A stretch of 64,000 nucleotides of DNA from Heterobilharzia americana. Its lineage: Eukaryota; Platyhelminthes; Trematoda; Strigeidida; Schistosomatidae. Positions 32,701-43,044 of the stretch are shown here, in pieces (positions within the stretch are counted from its first letter, which is position 1; each line of letters starts with the position of its first letter). Both the position numbers and the translations under genes were made by a program. The DNA lies in contig OX104129.1 of the NCBI GenBank assembly GCA_944470555.2, positions 48,517,998-48,581,997 of the forward strand, given 5' to 3'. The notes under the pieces were generated by a model, which saw only the letters and a list, made by a program, of their open reading frames with translations, was not told the DNA's origin and did no database searches.

Positions 32701-32995
32701 GCCTTACTGGGTTCAAACATCGTGCGGACATTCCATGTCCCCACGTTTACTTTCGCTTTCATCGAGAGAAGACACATCGGCCAATTGGCTTCCCGAAGGC
32801 TTTCACCAACTGGCGTCATTTCGCCTCTCCGATTCCAGCGGGGAATAAGTTTGTTTTCATTTTTTATATTTTGTTTGTGCTTTGAAGTTTCTTTAGCGGT
32901 TAGATTTGTTTTACGGGGTAGGGTTGCTAGCCCTATGCCCAACCTTCCCTCTTTACCCGGGCTTAGGACCGGCTAGTAACTAGTAAACTAGTTAA
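29791..32995 (-). mobile_element. Full-length RTE-clade non-LTR retrotransposon
   Basis: About 3.2 kb between two copies of CCATGATTAAT, with one intact ORF, a very short 5' leader and a short A/T-rich 3' tail (TTATTATTATTTATATTATTA). This architecture (single ORF with endonuclease then RT, no poly-A) fits RTE elements. The intact frame and intact TSD indicate recent insertion. A decayed relative lies at 20790-21245. Confidence 0.9.
29808..32942 (-). CDS. RTE retrotransposon polyprotein (endonuclease + reverse transcriptase)
   Basis: 1044 aa, uninterrupted. The endonuclease/exonuclease/phosphatase fold spans about residues 65-310: GTWNVRT at 68-74, catalytic Glu in GICESRW near 100, GDMNAK at 208-213, QIDF near 276, SDHYLV at 303-308. 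The reverse transcriptase spans about 540-880: GPDGIPPEAL at 554-563, FIDFEKAFD at 678-686, GVKQGC at 736-741, FADD at 780-783. LLYGSETW at 905-912 and a basic C-terminal region follow. Both catalytic centres appear complete, so it could be active. A His/Gln tract (four H, five Q) at 824-832 is unusual and is encoded by a CAC/CAA repeat. It lies antisense to the SAC2 gene. The first Met is used as start; the endonuclease begins later, so another Met (such as residue 42 or 61) is possible. Confidence 0.92.
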   Translation of the reverse strand: MGIGLATLPRKTNLTAKETSKHKQNIKNENKLIPRWNRRGEMTPVGESLREANWPMCLLSMKAKVNVGTWNVRTMFEPSKAAQIAKEMRRYNIEVLGICESRWNGSGLSKLSTGESIIYSGHPDANHEHTEGVAIMMSSRASKALMQWEPISSRIMSARFNSKGRKVTIIQCYAPTNNAEQEKKEEFYRQLQSTLDKTSVGDIKILMGDMNAKLGGDNTGRELTMGREALGEMNENGELFAEFCAFNDLVIGGSVFRHKDIHKATWISPDGHTKNQIDFISISRKWRRSLLNTRSRRGADVGSDHYLVQGTFQIKLKAFKEAGDRPQFKYNTRKLKDETTKEIFKAAIKTKWETSRDIPEETCVEEHWKSLKAMWKETCTTVLGRKKKEDKEWISTDTWKLIEERRMVKQKINQCKDAQRQEELSTMYKTLDKEVKKSARKDKRHFYDTLASEAEQAAGKRDLTTLYQITRLLSGKRPTQMKPIKDEEGNLITKEEKQRKRWADHFKKLLNRPPPALRPEIPPAAAELQVNINPPTKMEVLNAIKLLKCGKAAGPDGIPPEALRTDAETTADMLTPLLQKVWREEKVPDDWKKGYLVKLPKKGDLSACKNWRGITLLSTPSKILSRIILERLKDALDSKLRPEQAGFRKYKSCADQIATLRIIIEQSVEWQSALYLNFIDFEKAFDSVDREVIWKLLQYYGVPQTFIRLIQQLYEDATCQVIHNGKLSDAFEVKTGVKQGCLLSPMIFLIVVDWIMQQTVGSEKRGIHWTTEKNLEDLDFADDLCLMSHKLEDLQAKTNKLTEEAAKTGLQVNIEKTEVMKIPHHHHQQQQQTPITVNGRNLKEVTSFTYLGSTVSTTGGTDEDVKVRIGKARQAFISLKPVWRSSALSMRNKIRIFNTNVKSVLLYGSETWRVTKGISNKLQTFINNCLRSLLKIRWPEKISNKELWERTNQEPITQQICRKKWRWIGHTLRRPTEDITRQALEWNPHGKRRVGRPRVTWRRSCEEEMRASGLSWNQVQKISENRGHWRRATEALCSTRNPRD

Positions 32996-33006
32996 CCATG
33001 ATTAAT
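32996..33006. repeat. Target-site duplication, right (11 bp)
   Basis: CCATGATTAAT, identical to 29780-29790. Confidence 0.8.
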
Positions 33007-33692
33007 ACTACTTCTAAATTAGAAATCCCCATTCATCTCAAAAATACATTAATCTTATTTCTTTAAATCATTTGGTCAGTCTACTGAAAAAAATAGTCTG
33101 ATAAAATTACTAGTAATAAACTGTTGGATATATGCATAAGTTTGAATTCGATATGCGGTTGGGAATTTCACCACTCACCACCAGCATTCACACAACTATC
33201 CAGATACACTAACTTTTCGACTACTTCCAACGGCTCACCTCCAAGGGTGAGCGCAGGCGAAGGCTCCTGTCATTTCTACAAACGTACTTAACACTTCGAT
33301 GGTGCAAAGCACATAACATACTTACGGAAAGGTTAAGACGTTAGAAAGCAAATCGCTAACCCATAAAAATGAGCCACAAAATTGACTTTGACGGAACTAA
33401 GGTTCGACTATATATATATATGGGCTAATGCAGACAGTTTAAACTGACGAGATGGAGTACAGTTAGCTGCCTCTTGGAAATTACTAATTATATACAAGTC
33501 GAGGTGAACATGTGAATTCGTAACGCATTACTGGTTGCCCACTAAGGTCTCATCGCAATCCAAATCTACTTGAATTTGAGGGGGGGGGGCGGCATCACAC
33601 TATCATTTTGACCATACGAGATATCCGTGGTTTGGTAGACTAGTATTAATAACAAATTTGTTTTTTGAGGGAGTTGTGAAGATTTGGAAATA
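33007..33692. other. Intronic DNA; short TA and G runs only
   Basis: Contains a short TA run (33410-33420) and a run of ten G at about 33580. No coding signal. Confidence 0.4.
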
Positions 33693-34056
33693 TTTCAAGT
33701 TGTTATTCATCGTAGACTGATATCAGTTGGAGGAACAAAGGAAACTTGGGAGCACTGGACCGGTGGAGTCAAGCCTGATGGCCGTGAGGACAGTTACTCA
33801 ACAATGACATTGGTTAGCGGTTGCGCTATATCGTGAGCTAACAGAAGTTGGAAATATGGAGCACTGGGTTCCCACCCAGTGTCTCAATGGTGACGCGCTG
33901 GCTGCGGAACCTGAAGGTCGCGGGTTCGATCCCAGGCGGGGTCGTGGGTGCGCACCGTTGAGGAGTTTCATACTAGGATGAAACAGCTGTCCAGTGCTCC
34001 CAGGTTTTCTTTGTTCCTCCAACTGATGTCAGTCTACGATGAATAACAACTTGAAA
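33693..34056 (+). mobile_element. SINE family B copy with 65-bp terminal inverted repeats
   Basis: The ends 33693-33759 and 33990-34056 are inverted repeats without indels (paired sums 67749). Inside are the tRNA-like region (B-box GGGTTCGATCCC, 33921-33932) and a hammerhead at 33956-33996. The core is TTGAGGA (C3 changed to T) with GAAAC and stem III ACAGCTGT intact, so it is probably inactive. The 5' inverted copy of the 3' end makes it a foldback. Confidence 0.8.
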
Positions 34057-34880
34057 CAAATTTGTTTGTTTGTTTTAATTTCTACAGGTGAAATCATAAA
34101 GTGCATTGTTAGAAGTGAGGATAATATTGCACGAATCATCGAATCAATTAGACAACTACAGGAAAATAAAGGTCAAAGACGCAAAATAGGAGGCAAGCGA
34201 GTGAATGAATATGGTTTGACTTCAGTTAAAAGTAGCTGAGAGAAGATTAGGTGAAACAACAAGTGTGAATATCAGTCAGACAAAATGTGACATGATATGG
34301 ATCAAAAGAATTAAAATTGTTATGAGAAAATAAAATGGATTGAAGTACAGTGAAATAAAAAGAAAGAAGAGCTATGTATATGAAGCATGAAAGTAAAGGC
34401 ATAAACTCATGAACCATGCATTCACCTAATCCTCGTCTGACATTGTTTATAAGGTCAATTCAAACTTATCGGATTCCACAATTCCACTTGTAAAATTTAC
34501 TAATTAGTAAGCGGATAGAGTGACTCGAGCATTTACCATTAACACCAGTCTCAACTTTATTATCTCTGCATCAGCGAAAACGCAATCTGGGTTGCTTTAC
34601 TCCATTATTATTATCATTATTATTATTATTGTCACTGCATGATTACTACCATTCATTTTCACTCTATTCCGACAACTCAGTAAAAATTCGTTAATACCAT
34701 TCGACGCTAGATATCAACTGAACTAACTTACAAACCCCCCTCATATGTACTTATCTGCTGAGGAAGCTGTGGTTTACACGGTGAAACGTCTATAAAAACT
34801 AAACAAATAGGGATTATATTAAAATATATTCTCATGTAGATTAAACCAGACTCCGCGCTCAACTTCTTCTAGGACAGTCA
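34057..34880. other. Intronic DNA, nothing firm
   Basis: Contains a 50-codon open stretch after TTTCTACAG (34089-34238) that does not fit the SAC2 splice phase. A block GCTGAGGAAGCTGTGGTTTACACGG...GAAACGTC at 34760-34800 resembles 56285-56320 and is typical of PLE 3' ends. Confidence 0.35.
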
Positions 34881-35345
34881 TAACAACTATGGTCTTGATG
34901 TTTATGACTGTAATATTACCTGTGACCCTTTGTCTCGTACTTACTATCAAAGAAAAAGTTTCCCCACCCTATTTTCGTTCCAACTTACTCGCACAACGGA
35001 AAAACCTCTCTGACCGAGTTGTTTATTCACTCACCTGTATTACATTGATCTTTGCTCCATATCACTATGTAATTGGATGATTGTAAAGGTCACCACTTTC
35101 TGTACCAAAACTTGAATATTAACCTGAAAACTTAGTGTCAGATTTATACTCTTGAAAAGGATCTTCTTAGCAAGATCGAAACTTTGAGGAATAATACGAA
35201 ATATTTGTTTATTGTTGTTTGTTCTAATATACTACGCCGGGATTACACAAGTAAAAATATATCCCATACAATGAATCATACTAACTCGGTGCCTAAGTTT
35301 TTTCAAACCATCCAGTCTATTGTTGGTCAGGATACCTTCAAAGAA
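34881..35345 (-). mobile_element. PLE-related remnant, copy of 14890-15200
   Basis: Homologous in the same orientation to 14890-15200. Shared blocks are CCCACCCTATTTTCGTTCCAA, CACTCACCT.CATTA, ATGTAATTGGAT.ATT.TAAAGGTCA, and CAGTCTATTGTTGGTCA. No open frame survives. Confidence 0.55.
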
Positions 35346-35644
35346 AATATGAATAACAACACACACACACAGACGCTAACCACATAACAAGAGACATGTA
35401 ATTTGACACTGAATGTTGATGACAATGACTAAACGAAGAGGACTGGACAATGAGATTAAATATGCGTCTTTGGATTCATTTATATATTTTTGATATTTCA
35501 GTGTTTCATTATTTCCCTGAAGGAGCTTGAACCAAACTTCCCACGAAACGTTGGAACTATTTTATTTCAAACACTGTAAATGTATTTACTGGTTCATTTA
35601 TTTATTTTCCGAAAAAAACTGCTTTATCATTTATTGATATTTGT

Positions 35645-35775
35645 TACTTCTTGTTGGTATACTGGGTCGAATTGGTCAGTCTCATTTGACATATGAACTC
35701 CTATGCAGATGCCAGCTGATGAGTCCCGAATAGGACGAAATGTGCGTCCTGGATTTCACTGCTAGCTACCATCAA
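35645..35775 (+). mobile_element. SINE family A rearranged copy (inverted tail fused to hammerhead)
   Basis: An inverted tail (GTATACTGGGTCGAATTGGT ... GAACTCCTATGCAGATGCC) is fused directly to the hammerhead, with the tRNA-like head deleted. The 3' sequence after cleavage (CTGGATTTCACTGCTAGC) is retained. Confidence 0.75.
35711..35753 (+). ncRNA. Hammerhead ribozyme motif, core intact (SINE A)
   Basis: Core CTGATGA 35716-35722. Stem II GTCC/GGAC with loop CGAATA. GAA 35737-35739. Stem III ATGTGCGT (pairs A-T, T-G, G-C, T-G). Cleavage triplet GTC ending 35748. Stem I is reduced to four pairs (CCAG/CTGG). It lies 120 bp upstream of SAC2 exon D in sense orientation, so it would be present in the pre-mRNA. 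Confidence 0.7.
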
Positions 35776-35872
35776 CCAGGACGTTTATAGTCTATTCACT
35801 TGAAAGAAAGATGCTACACAATAATCTGACCAGTCATTTACTTCAACTCTATTCTGATTATTATTCGTTTAG

Positions 35873-35976
35873 GTTCGACAGGAACGTATTAAACTGCTCA
35901 TTAGTCGGTGTCAAGAACTCTTAATTCAACCTAATGAGAAATACTTCTCTGAATGTCTTCTTGTTTCATACTCTGA
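35873..35976 (+). CDS. INPP5F: INPP5F/SAC2-like phosphatase, exon D (start of hSac2 domain)
   Basis: A 104-base exon between TTCGTTTAG and TGA|GTAAGT. It encodes VRQERIKLLISRCQELLIQP then NEKYFSECLLVSYSE. In INPP5F the stretch after the Sac domain reads ELISQLLQSYMKLLLPDDEKF. It begins in phase 0 after exon C and ends with two bases (GA), which exon E completes (GA|A). Human INPP5F has about 20 more residues of beta-strand here before the text that matches exon E, so a small exon may have been missed in the 24.5-kb intron. Confidence 0.8.
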
Positions 35977-36384
35977 GTAAGTTAATACATTTCTCTTTGC
36001 ATATTTCTTTATGAATACATGCGTGTAGGTTTATATGCATATTTATGTAGGGTAACTATCAGATTCGACTACAGTTATTTGATTCTTTTTTAACCTGAAA
36101 GTTATAAAGATGTATTTGATTTTGTCATTTCAAAAAGTTAGTTTTAATATCTTCCTTTTCGCATGGAAGTCATCTTCAAAATTTCGGGTACTGGAACAAA
36201 TTTAGATGGTACAAGACAATTGGTTCAAGTTGAATGTCTACAGAACTACTGGTAGTATCGAGATATTTGTAAAAGGAAAGCACATCCAGCTTTGGAGACT
36301 GATCAATTTAGTTGTACAAGTTAGTAAAAAGAAAAAGTAAGAAATTTCAATCACGATGGATACTTGTTGAAAAAGATGTGTCTA

Positions 36385-36545
36385 CCATAGCTCATTGACC
36401 CAGTGGACATTACACTAGAGTCCATTATGATCCATACTAGGTTTGAGTTTCACTTTAAGCTTTAACATGTTAAAATGTGTGTATATTCAACCAAAGAGTT
36501 TACAATAGGAAGAAATGCGCATCCTGACGTCCATTGTTGACCATT
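36385..36545 (+). mobile_element. SINE family A, very decayed
   Basis: tRNA-like head relic (CTCATTGACCCAGTGGACATT...GGTTTGAGTTTC) and a hammerhead-derived GGAAGAAATGCGCATCCTGA. The CTGANGA strand is gone. Confidence 0.5.
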
Positions 36546-37699
36546 ACCAAATGTCCAGTTAAATAAGTGAATATTTGCCATTTGACAGTGAGTTATTTTT
36601 TACAGTGTCAGAAAATTTGAGGTTAAATAGACAGCTGTGGCAGCCAACTGTATTACAGTATGGTTATTGTCATACCGTGAGAAAATTTTCTAAAACTGAA
36701 AATTCCTAATCATAAGATTTAAATCGATTAGTTCAATTGCAAGTCACCTTTTATATGATCCAAAGAGTATGAGCTTATTCGTGGAATGGATTGGAATTGC
36801 ACAACTCAGGAGATTATCAAAATAAGAAGAGTCAACTATATAGTTGTTTTTCTGGTTTACACTAACTCCAGTATGTGACAGCTTGTGCAACTACCATACA
36901 CAATACACTGTTTACAACTCATTACGTATCTCTGTTTTCCATTGTTAGTAACACTGGGTGAAACACCTAATAATCAAAATGAAATGGAACTATTGACACC
37001 AGAAAAATAAGTATTGTAATATATATATATATCAAAATGTAGAGAATATAAATGCATTAATCGAGCTATACTTGAAGCTTTGAATGACAATGCTTCAGTT
37101 TTTCAATAGCCATTAAGTTTTCCGGTTACGTTAATTACCACAAATGTTGTTGAATTGACACTTATACATTTGTTCCTGATCACATTTTGTGAGGATACTG
37201 GGAATCTGCGTTGTGATATCATAATTTTCACCTAGTTGTACAAAAAAGTCAAGGTGTCTTATTTTATGAACTGATACATATACACGTATGTATATTTTAG
37301 TAATGTAAGGTATGGCAACTTTGTACTGTTACACAATATTGCCAGACTCCATGTTGATGCTGACTGAGTAGTGCAGATGCATACATAGCATACATGCTGT
37401 TTTATTTGTTATTGAGCAACTTTTGCATAATACAGTTAGTCCTTACTCGAAAACCTATATTTTCCATAAGCCTAAAAACACTGTCCTGTAAAATGATTCC
37501 TAATTAACATTTTTAGTAGAATCTAATCGTGAAGTTCCTACATCGACAGATTCCATTTGCTAGTACTGAATATTACCATCAGTGTTGTATTCACAAATAT
37601 ATAGCTAACCTCAAAACAAACCAGTTCATTGTGAATTTTGGACAACTTTTTTCTGGTTAGTTGTTTAGAGGCGATCTTCTGGAAACTCTTGACCTAGGT
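36546..37699. other. Intronic DNA; short (TA)n at 37020-37030
   Basis: No coding or repeat family signal beyond a short TA run. A block at 37290-37400 weakly resembles RTE 3' UTRs. Confidence 0.35.
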
Positions 37700-37965
37700 T
37701 TCATGCTTGTTGGCACTCGTCAGTAAGGCGTATCTACAACCTCAAGGGGACCAATGTCTCGGGAGAGGTTTGAGCTGACGTCACGCAGTGCTGTGGTTGT
37801 AGACCTTATCATTTAGCTATTTAGGCCTCGATTGGCCTTCTGTAGGACTGGATTAATAACACTGATTGATTGAATGAGGATGACCAATTTCATGTCAAAA
37901 CCTAAGTGTCATTTTGTAATGCAGCCGTCTAGCACCGTGGTGTTATTTGATCGCTTTTAAGTGGT
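37700..37965 (-). mobile_element. tRNA-headed SINE family C
   Basis: Contains the family blocks GGCACTCGTCAGTAAGGCGT, CTATTTAGGCCTCGATTG and GTAGGACTGGATTAATAACA. The minus-strand B-box is mutated. Confidence 0.6.
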
Positions 37966-39060
37966 TTGAGGCGGTTAACATAAAGCTGTAGACATAGGTT
38001 TTGCGTTCACTGGCAGTCACCACCTCCATCTTCTGAATATCTAGTAAGGTTTATTAATCTGTACACTACGTTTCTTATTTTAGTGATTTTCTAATTCATT
38101 TCAGTCTGCGATTATTTATATGTTTATGCAATTTAGCATTCAGATTGAATAATAATTCTGCCGTATTTTAGAAGTAGCAAGTGTAAATGACATCTATCTA
38201 CGTAAAGAAGAGTTTCCTACAAATGGTAAACTTTTTGATTTATAACAAACAAAATGTTTATTTATTTTGTTTGTTTACATGTTCGCTAGTGCAGAAGACT
38301 TTCTAAAAATGTCATATTGACAGGATAACTTCAACTCGTGCATGTCACTGGCTTTGACTTTCGCCATTATATCTGCACTATCATCCCTGTCATGATTGAC
38401 AGAAAGCATCATTATCATTGTTTTGATTACTCTAATCTAGCAGAAATAGCTCTCCCAGGCGATAAACAGCAATAAAATACCAATTATATTACTTGTTATC
38501 ATTTCGATAGCTTTTATTTGGTTAGCAAATTCATGAATGGTATTAGTGTAATCAGAGCTACTTATAATTAGTGCATATAAGCAGTATGCATAGCAGTGTC
38601 AAAAGTGATAACGATCGACTTGTCAAGAGTCAGGCAAAAGGAATATACAACACTGGATGGATATATTACGCGCAAGAACTAACTGTGCGGAAGAAGGAAT
38701 TATTTGTAAATGGATAACTTGTTATTAGGTTTAGTACCTTTTTATACAATATTCAGCTGCATTTCACGACTACCTCATTGGATTATCTTTTCATCAATAT
38801 TAGTACTGATCTACACAGATTTTGTACAATATGATGTTGTGTGATGGATGATGATTTATTTACATGATATTGGAAATATATAAACGGGAAGATGTACTTC
38901 TTTAAAGAATAAGTGTGATACTTCCGCTTCAGAGACCACACTTTGTGATATTGAATAGGTAGTTTCTAACGGGAGTCCTGTTGAAATCGCAGTTGAGCTG
39001 TCGTGGGATTAATCAGCTGTGAGGAATATCAGTATGGATGATGCAATTTGTAAATAATTT
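37966..39060. other. Intronic DNA, nothing recognised
   Basis: An exon-like 54-bp block at 38172-38225 was tested and does not fit the gene's phase. Confidence 0.4.
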
Positions 39061-39064
39061 ACAC

Positions 39065-39690
39065 ATTGATCATTGTTTTTTGTAGTGTACTTATGTAGAT
39101 GCACTGATGGATGATATGACAATTCTTTGTATCAACTACTCCAAGTATAACTTACTACCCATAAATCACCTAATTAGATTGGAATAGGTAGATGTCATAG
39201 TCATGTCAGGTGAAAGTGCCGACAGTATACATCTTGGGCAAAATCTGGGTACATTTGATAGACCTCTCACACCTGTCAGATGTAAGATACTATATTAGAA
39301 CTGGTTTCACTAACATCTAGTTTAAGTATAAAAGTGTAGTGTTGGAATGCGTTGACAATTTCCCTTACTTGAAAAGCTACACTAATCTTAATGGGTTGGC
39401 TGGTGACAAAATTTCAACATGGATACAAAAGGCCAACATGATACTTGCCAAATTGTAGCGTCTTTGGGAATGATTGAGTATCCAACTGGTCATCAAGGGA
39501 TTAGTCTTATTTTATGACGATGAGGTGAAGTTGTTGGGAATTGATAAGGTCAAGCTAAAGATGAATGAGATAATTCAGTCACTGTAGCTGTAAATCTTCG
39601 CAGACAGGTGGCTTGGATGTGTGTAATTCATAACGACCAACTACTCACCTTAACAAGCCATGTAATCAAAAATACGATTAGGTTAGAACA
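39065..39690 (+). mobile_element. SR2-like RTE remnant, decayed
   Basis: Broken frames give VDVIVMSGESADSI (matching DDLVLLGEDADEM), VDNFPYLKSYTNLNG (the YLGS region), STWIQKANMILAKL, and LVIKGLVLFY, in the same order as in the copy at 27110-28140. Many stops. Confidence 0.6.
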
Positions 39691-40333
39691 AATGCTTATC
39701 ATCCTACTTCTGCAACAAATAGTACAGTATATCGACTGAGCAGATAATGCGTAACCTGTATGCTAATCATCTCAGTCTACTTACATTTACAGCCTAATCA
39801 ACTGATTTACCATCTTCTATGAAAAAGAATTACATGTAATCATTATAAGCTTGAGGAAGGTTTCAGAACACCAAGAGTTTATTCCTTTTGTGGTTAGGTA
39901 AATGATCTATGCTGTGAAAGAAAAAATAATCTAAGAAACCCGCGTTGTTTTACTCAGTGGTATACTAAGCAGATTATTAAGCAGCAAACTAAACTTCAGT
40001 TTATTAGACCCAGTAGAATAGTACTATAAATAGGTTGTCAAAAGTTACTACCCACCTTAAATTCTTATCTGTCAGTGGAATAATTAGTATGCGTGTTTAT
40101 GACTCTAATAAACGACATTAATTTAAATATTTCACATAAAATTTCTGATGGGGAATTTTTTCATTACCTTTAAGATCGTTCTTTGCAAACATTGAATAAT
40201 AGTTTTATGATCAAGTAGCTTAAAACGAAGTTATCTCCATTCGAAGATGCCGGTTAGAATGATATTCTGTTTCTCAGTCTTGTAACTTACACTAAAACTC
40301 GGTCTCAAGGAAAATTATCCTCTATACCAGCTG

Positions 40334-40364
<31 letters not shown>

Positions 40365-41169
40365 AACTGCAAGGTGTTCAGAGTTCTGGTAGTGGTAGTT
40401 AGTGTAGATGCCGAAACCAAAAGAAAGTGTATAACAAATTAAACCGAATGGGTGATCTACTGAATACTAAAGATAAACTAAAATGATAAATCTCAACAAC
40501 AAAGTCATTTCTCATGGGTTAATTTTTATTCTTTACCATGGCATGCGGGTGTATAACATAGCATCAGATGATTATAAAAAGGCATTATGTACTCCAGTAA
40601 TCCAATAAAGACAGGAAGCGGAGTTTCACAATGAAGAGCTACAAATTTCATATTCCAGTTCTACTTCAAACACTAACAGTCAGCGTGAAAAAAGCGAATC
40701 ATTGACTGCATCGCCACCCGTCAGTAATTACTATCAGGATAAAATTCATGGTAAAATTAAATCAGCCTAGGCACGGAATTCATGCATCACTAGTAAGTAA
40801 CTTAACTCATTTACGTTTGAAAATAAGAAGCTACAAGTTGTTTCACTATTAGTTCGATATACGAGTATAAAGTCTGGTAATCCACTGGACAAAACGTGAA
40901 CTAATGGATTATAAGTTTTTAATGAAACATTTACACAGTAATAAGTTTTGATTTTGGTAATACATATAAACGAAATTTCTGCCCTTGATCACACCAACAA
41001 TTGGAATATTTTAGCAATACTTATTCCATACATCAACTGAATACGGTGTAATTAAAGTCCTTGAAGAAAATTGATGTTACCCATACTAACTAGACAAATT
41101 CTTCCTGAAAGTAAACTGAAATAGTACAGCCCATAATATGAGATGAGTTGTCGTGAAGTAAGTAAGTGA
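39691..41169. other. Intronic DNA; (GA)n at 40339-40366
   Basis: A pure GA run of about 26 bp. No other feature recognised up to the inner edge of the right arm. Confidence 0.45.
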
Positions 41170-42444
41170 AGTAAGCAAGCTTACTGCATGCTCACTATCA
41201 GATAAAGGTTTCATGGAGTGGTGATGCATCTTATTCTTGTCTTCTTTTTTTCTCAACCTGACACAAGTTTTAAAAAACATTGCTTGATGAGGTAGATGGT
41301 GGTAAGGTATGCGTGATGTCCACTAGCAGGTTATCAAGAGGGATTGGTAATGCCATTTGGTGAATTGAATTCGTTAGCATGGCCTGTGAAGTTGGGGTAG
41401 TTTAAGGGTGGCATAGAGGCATTATTAGAGCCAAGTGAAGAAAATTCATAGCAATGAGGATGAAAGTTGTTGGCGGTCAGATGGGACCTGGGTGCTGACT
41501 GGTTATGACGGATTAACACTTTCTGGCTACTCATACAACTAGCATTACGACTTCTGCCTTGCACCTAAAATTATTATGTCACATTTTGGCAATGAACTAC
41601 TCTATTTTTAGTCTCATCATTCTGCGACTGATCTTTCTGGCATTTTAGAACACAGGGAGAAAGGTGATACAGTTAATGTAGCCCGGGCGGGTTTACTGCG
41701 TGGTTGGCAAGCACAGCCATTATATGAAGGTAGTAGTTACTATTAGTATTTCATTACTGCATTTATATCTGTGATGAATATGTAAACAAATAGGAAATTT
41801 TCAGTTCAGCTGTGTTGACGTGATCTTTTCCTGAGTTGCTAAACCAATTGGGATAAACTGATATATTGTCCTTATAATCATATGAGTTCAGAAGCGCATA
41901 CGATACCTTCAAGCGGCATACTCTATAATCTGAGGTTTTCCATCACTATTTATGCTTAATAACATACCCTACTGCTCTATTTCTTTGTATGAGTGGCCGC
42001 TTGACATTTTTCCCTTTTCTCATCCTCTTTTTCAACTAGTCTTATTCTTTGAAGTCTGGGACTGACTGATACACTTCTTTGCAGCAGATGTTGAGTTGAT
42101 ATAATTAAGAACTCTTGTTAATGATTCCAGTCGCTCAAATGACCACATTCGGTTGGAATACGATTATTCTACGTGGTTAATACTGATGCTCAGTGGTGCT
42201 ACAAGTCAGTTCGATTGTTGTGTAAAATCTTGTCCACCCTGCTCCTACTTTAGACAGTATTAAACACTGAGGTAGGTAGGCGTTGTGCATTGATGATGAC
42301 ATGTGTTCTTACACTTTGACCTGATGTATTTATGACAGCCTCAATAATAGACTTACCTTCCTTAAATAAAAGGGTGAACTTCACCTGCACATTGTTCATT
42401 TACTAGCTTGAATATAGTTAGCAGTTGTCCTACTATATCGCTAC

Positions 42445-42650
42445 ATTGAATCATATTCAGTAATCAATTGATTTTTCCATCAATACTGGGTGGTGACTCA
42501 TTATGAGATGAGAACCTAGGTCCCAGACTCATCTGGTAACCAAATTTTAACTTCAATTCAAGTACTGGGGATCACCGGCTAGAGTCGTGCCACAGCCCAA
42601 GTTTTCAAATCCGCTTCAATCACATCACTTAGTATCATTAACACTAGTTC
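42445..42650. repeat. SINE-like family D repeat (right-arm copy)
   Basis: Inverted copy of 3760-3960. Confidence 0.45.
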
Positions 42651-43044
42651 ACCAAATTATATCTCAGATTGTCTTCTGGATAACTTTTTACATTAGTTGG
42701 TTTATTTCCTAGATATTTAGATTATACCACTCATTGTTGGTGGGCAGGTTATTGTTAGCTTAATGAATGGTGATTCTTATTGCAATCAAGAGAAGTTAGT
42801 TTTTTTTTCTATGAACATTTTCATGTTGTATTTTTTTACATTTGAAAATTACCCAATAAAAGTTTTAACTAGTTTCCTGTATGTCTGTGTTGAGTTGTGG
42901 TATGGTTATTGGGGTTTTATGGTTTTGTGAATATGTGTGTTTCAATTGACACTTTCCATGGGAAATAAAAGACGACTAATTAGACTATCTGAGATGGCGT
43001 TGTCTTGGAAAACTTATCTTGATATAAGAGGATGGTGATGAAGA

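Noticed and set aside
30004..32976. Several plus-strand open frames of 80-130 aa across the RTE element
   Set aside because: All are antisense shadows of the 1044-aa RTE ORF.
34089..34238. Open stretch after TTTCTACAG as a possible SAC2 exon
   Set aside because: After exon C (phase 0) it would read GTG AAA TCA TAA, a stop. The open frame needs a different phase and shows no Sac or hSac2 similarity.
38172..38225. Exon-like 54-bp block with acceptor TTTTAG and donor ATG|GTAAAC
   Set aside because: In the phase required after exon D it contains a stop codon. It only reads through in a phase that does not match exon D or E.
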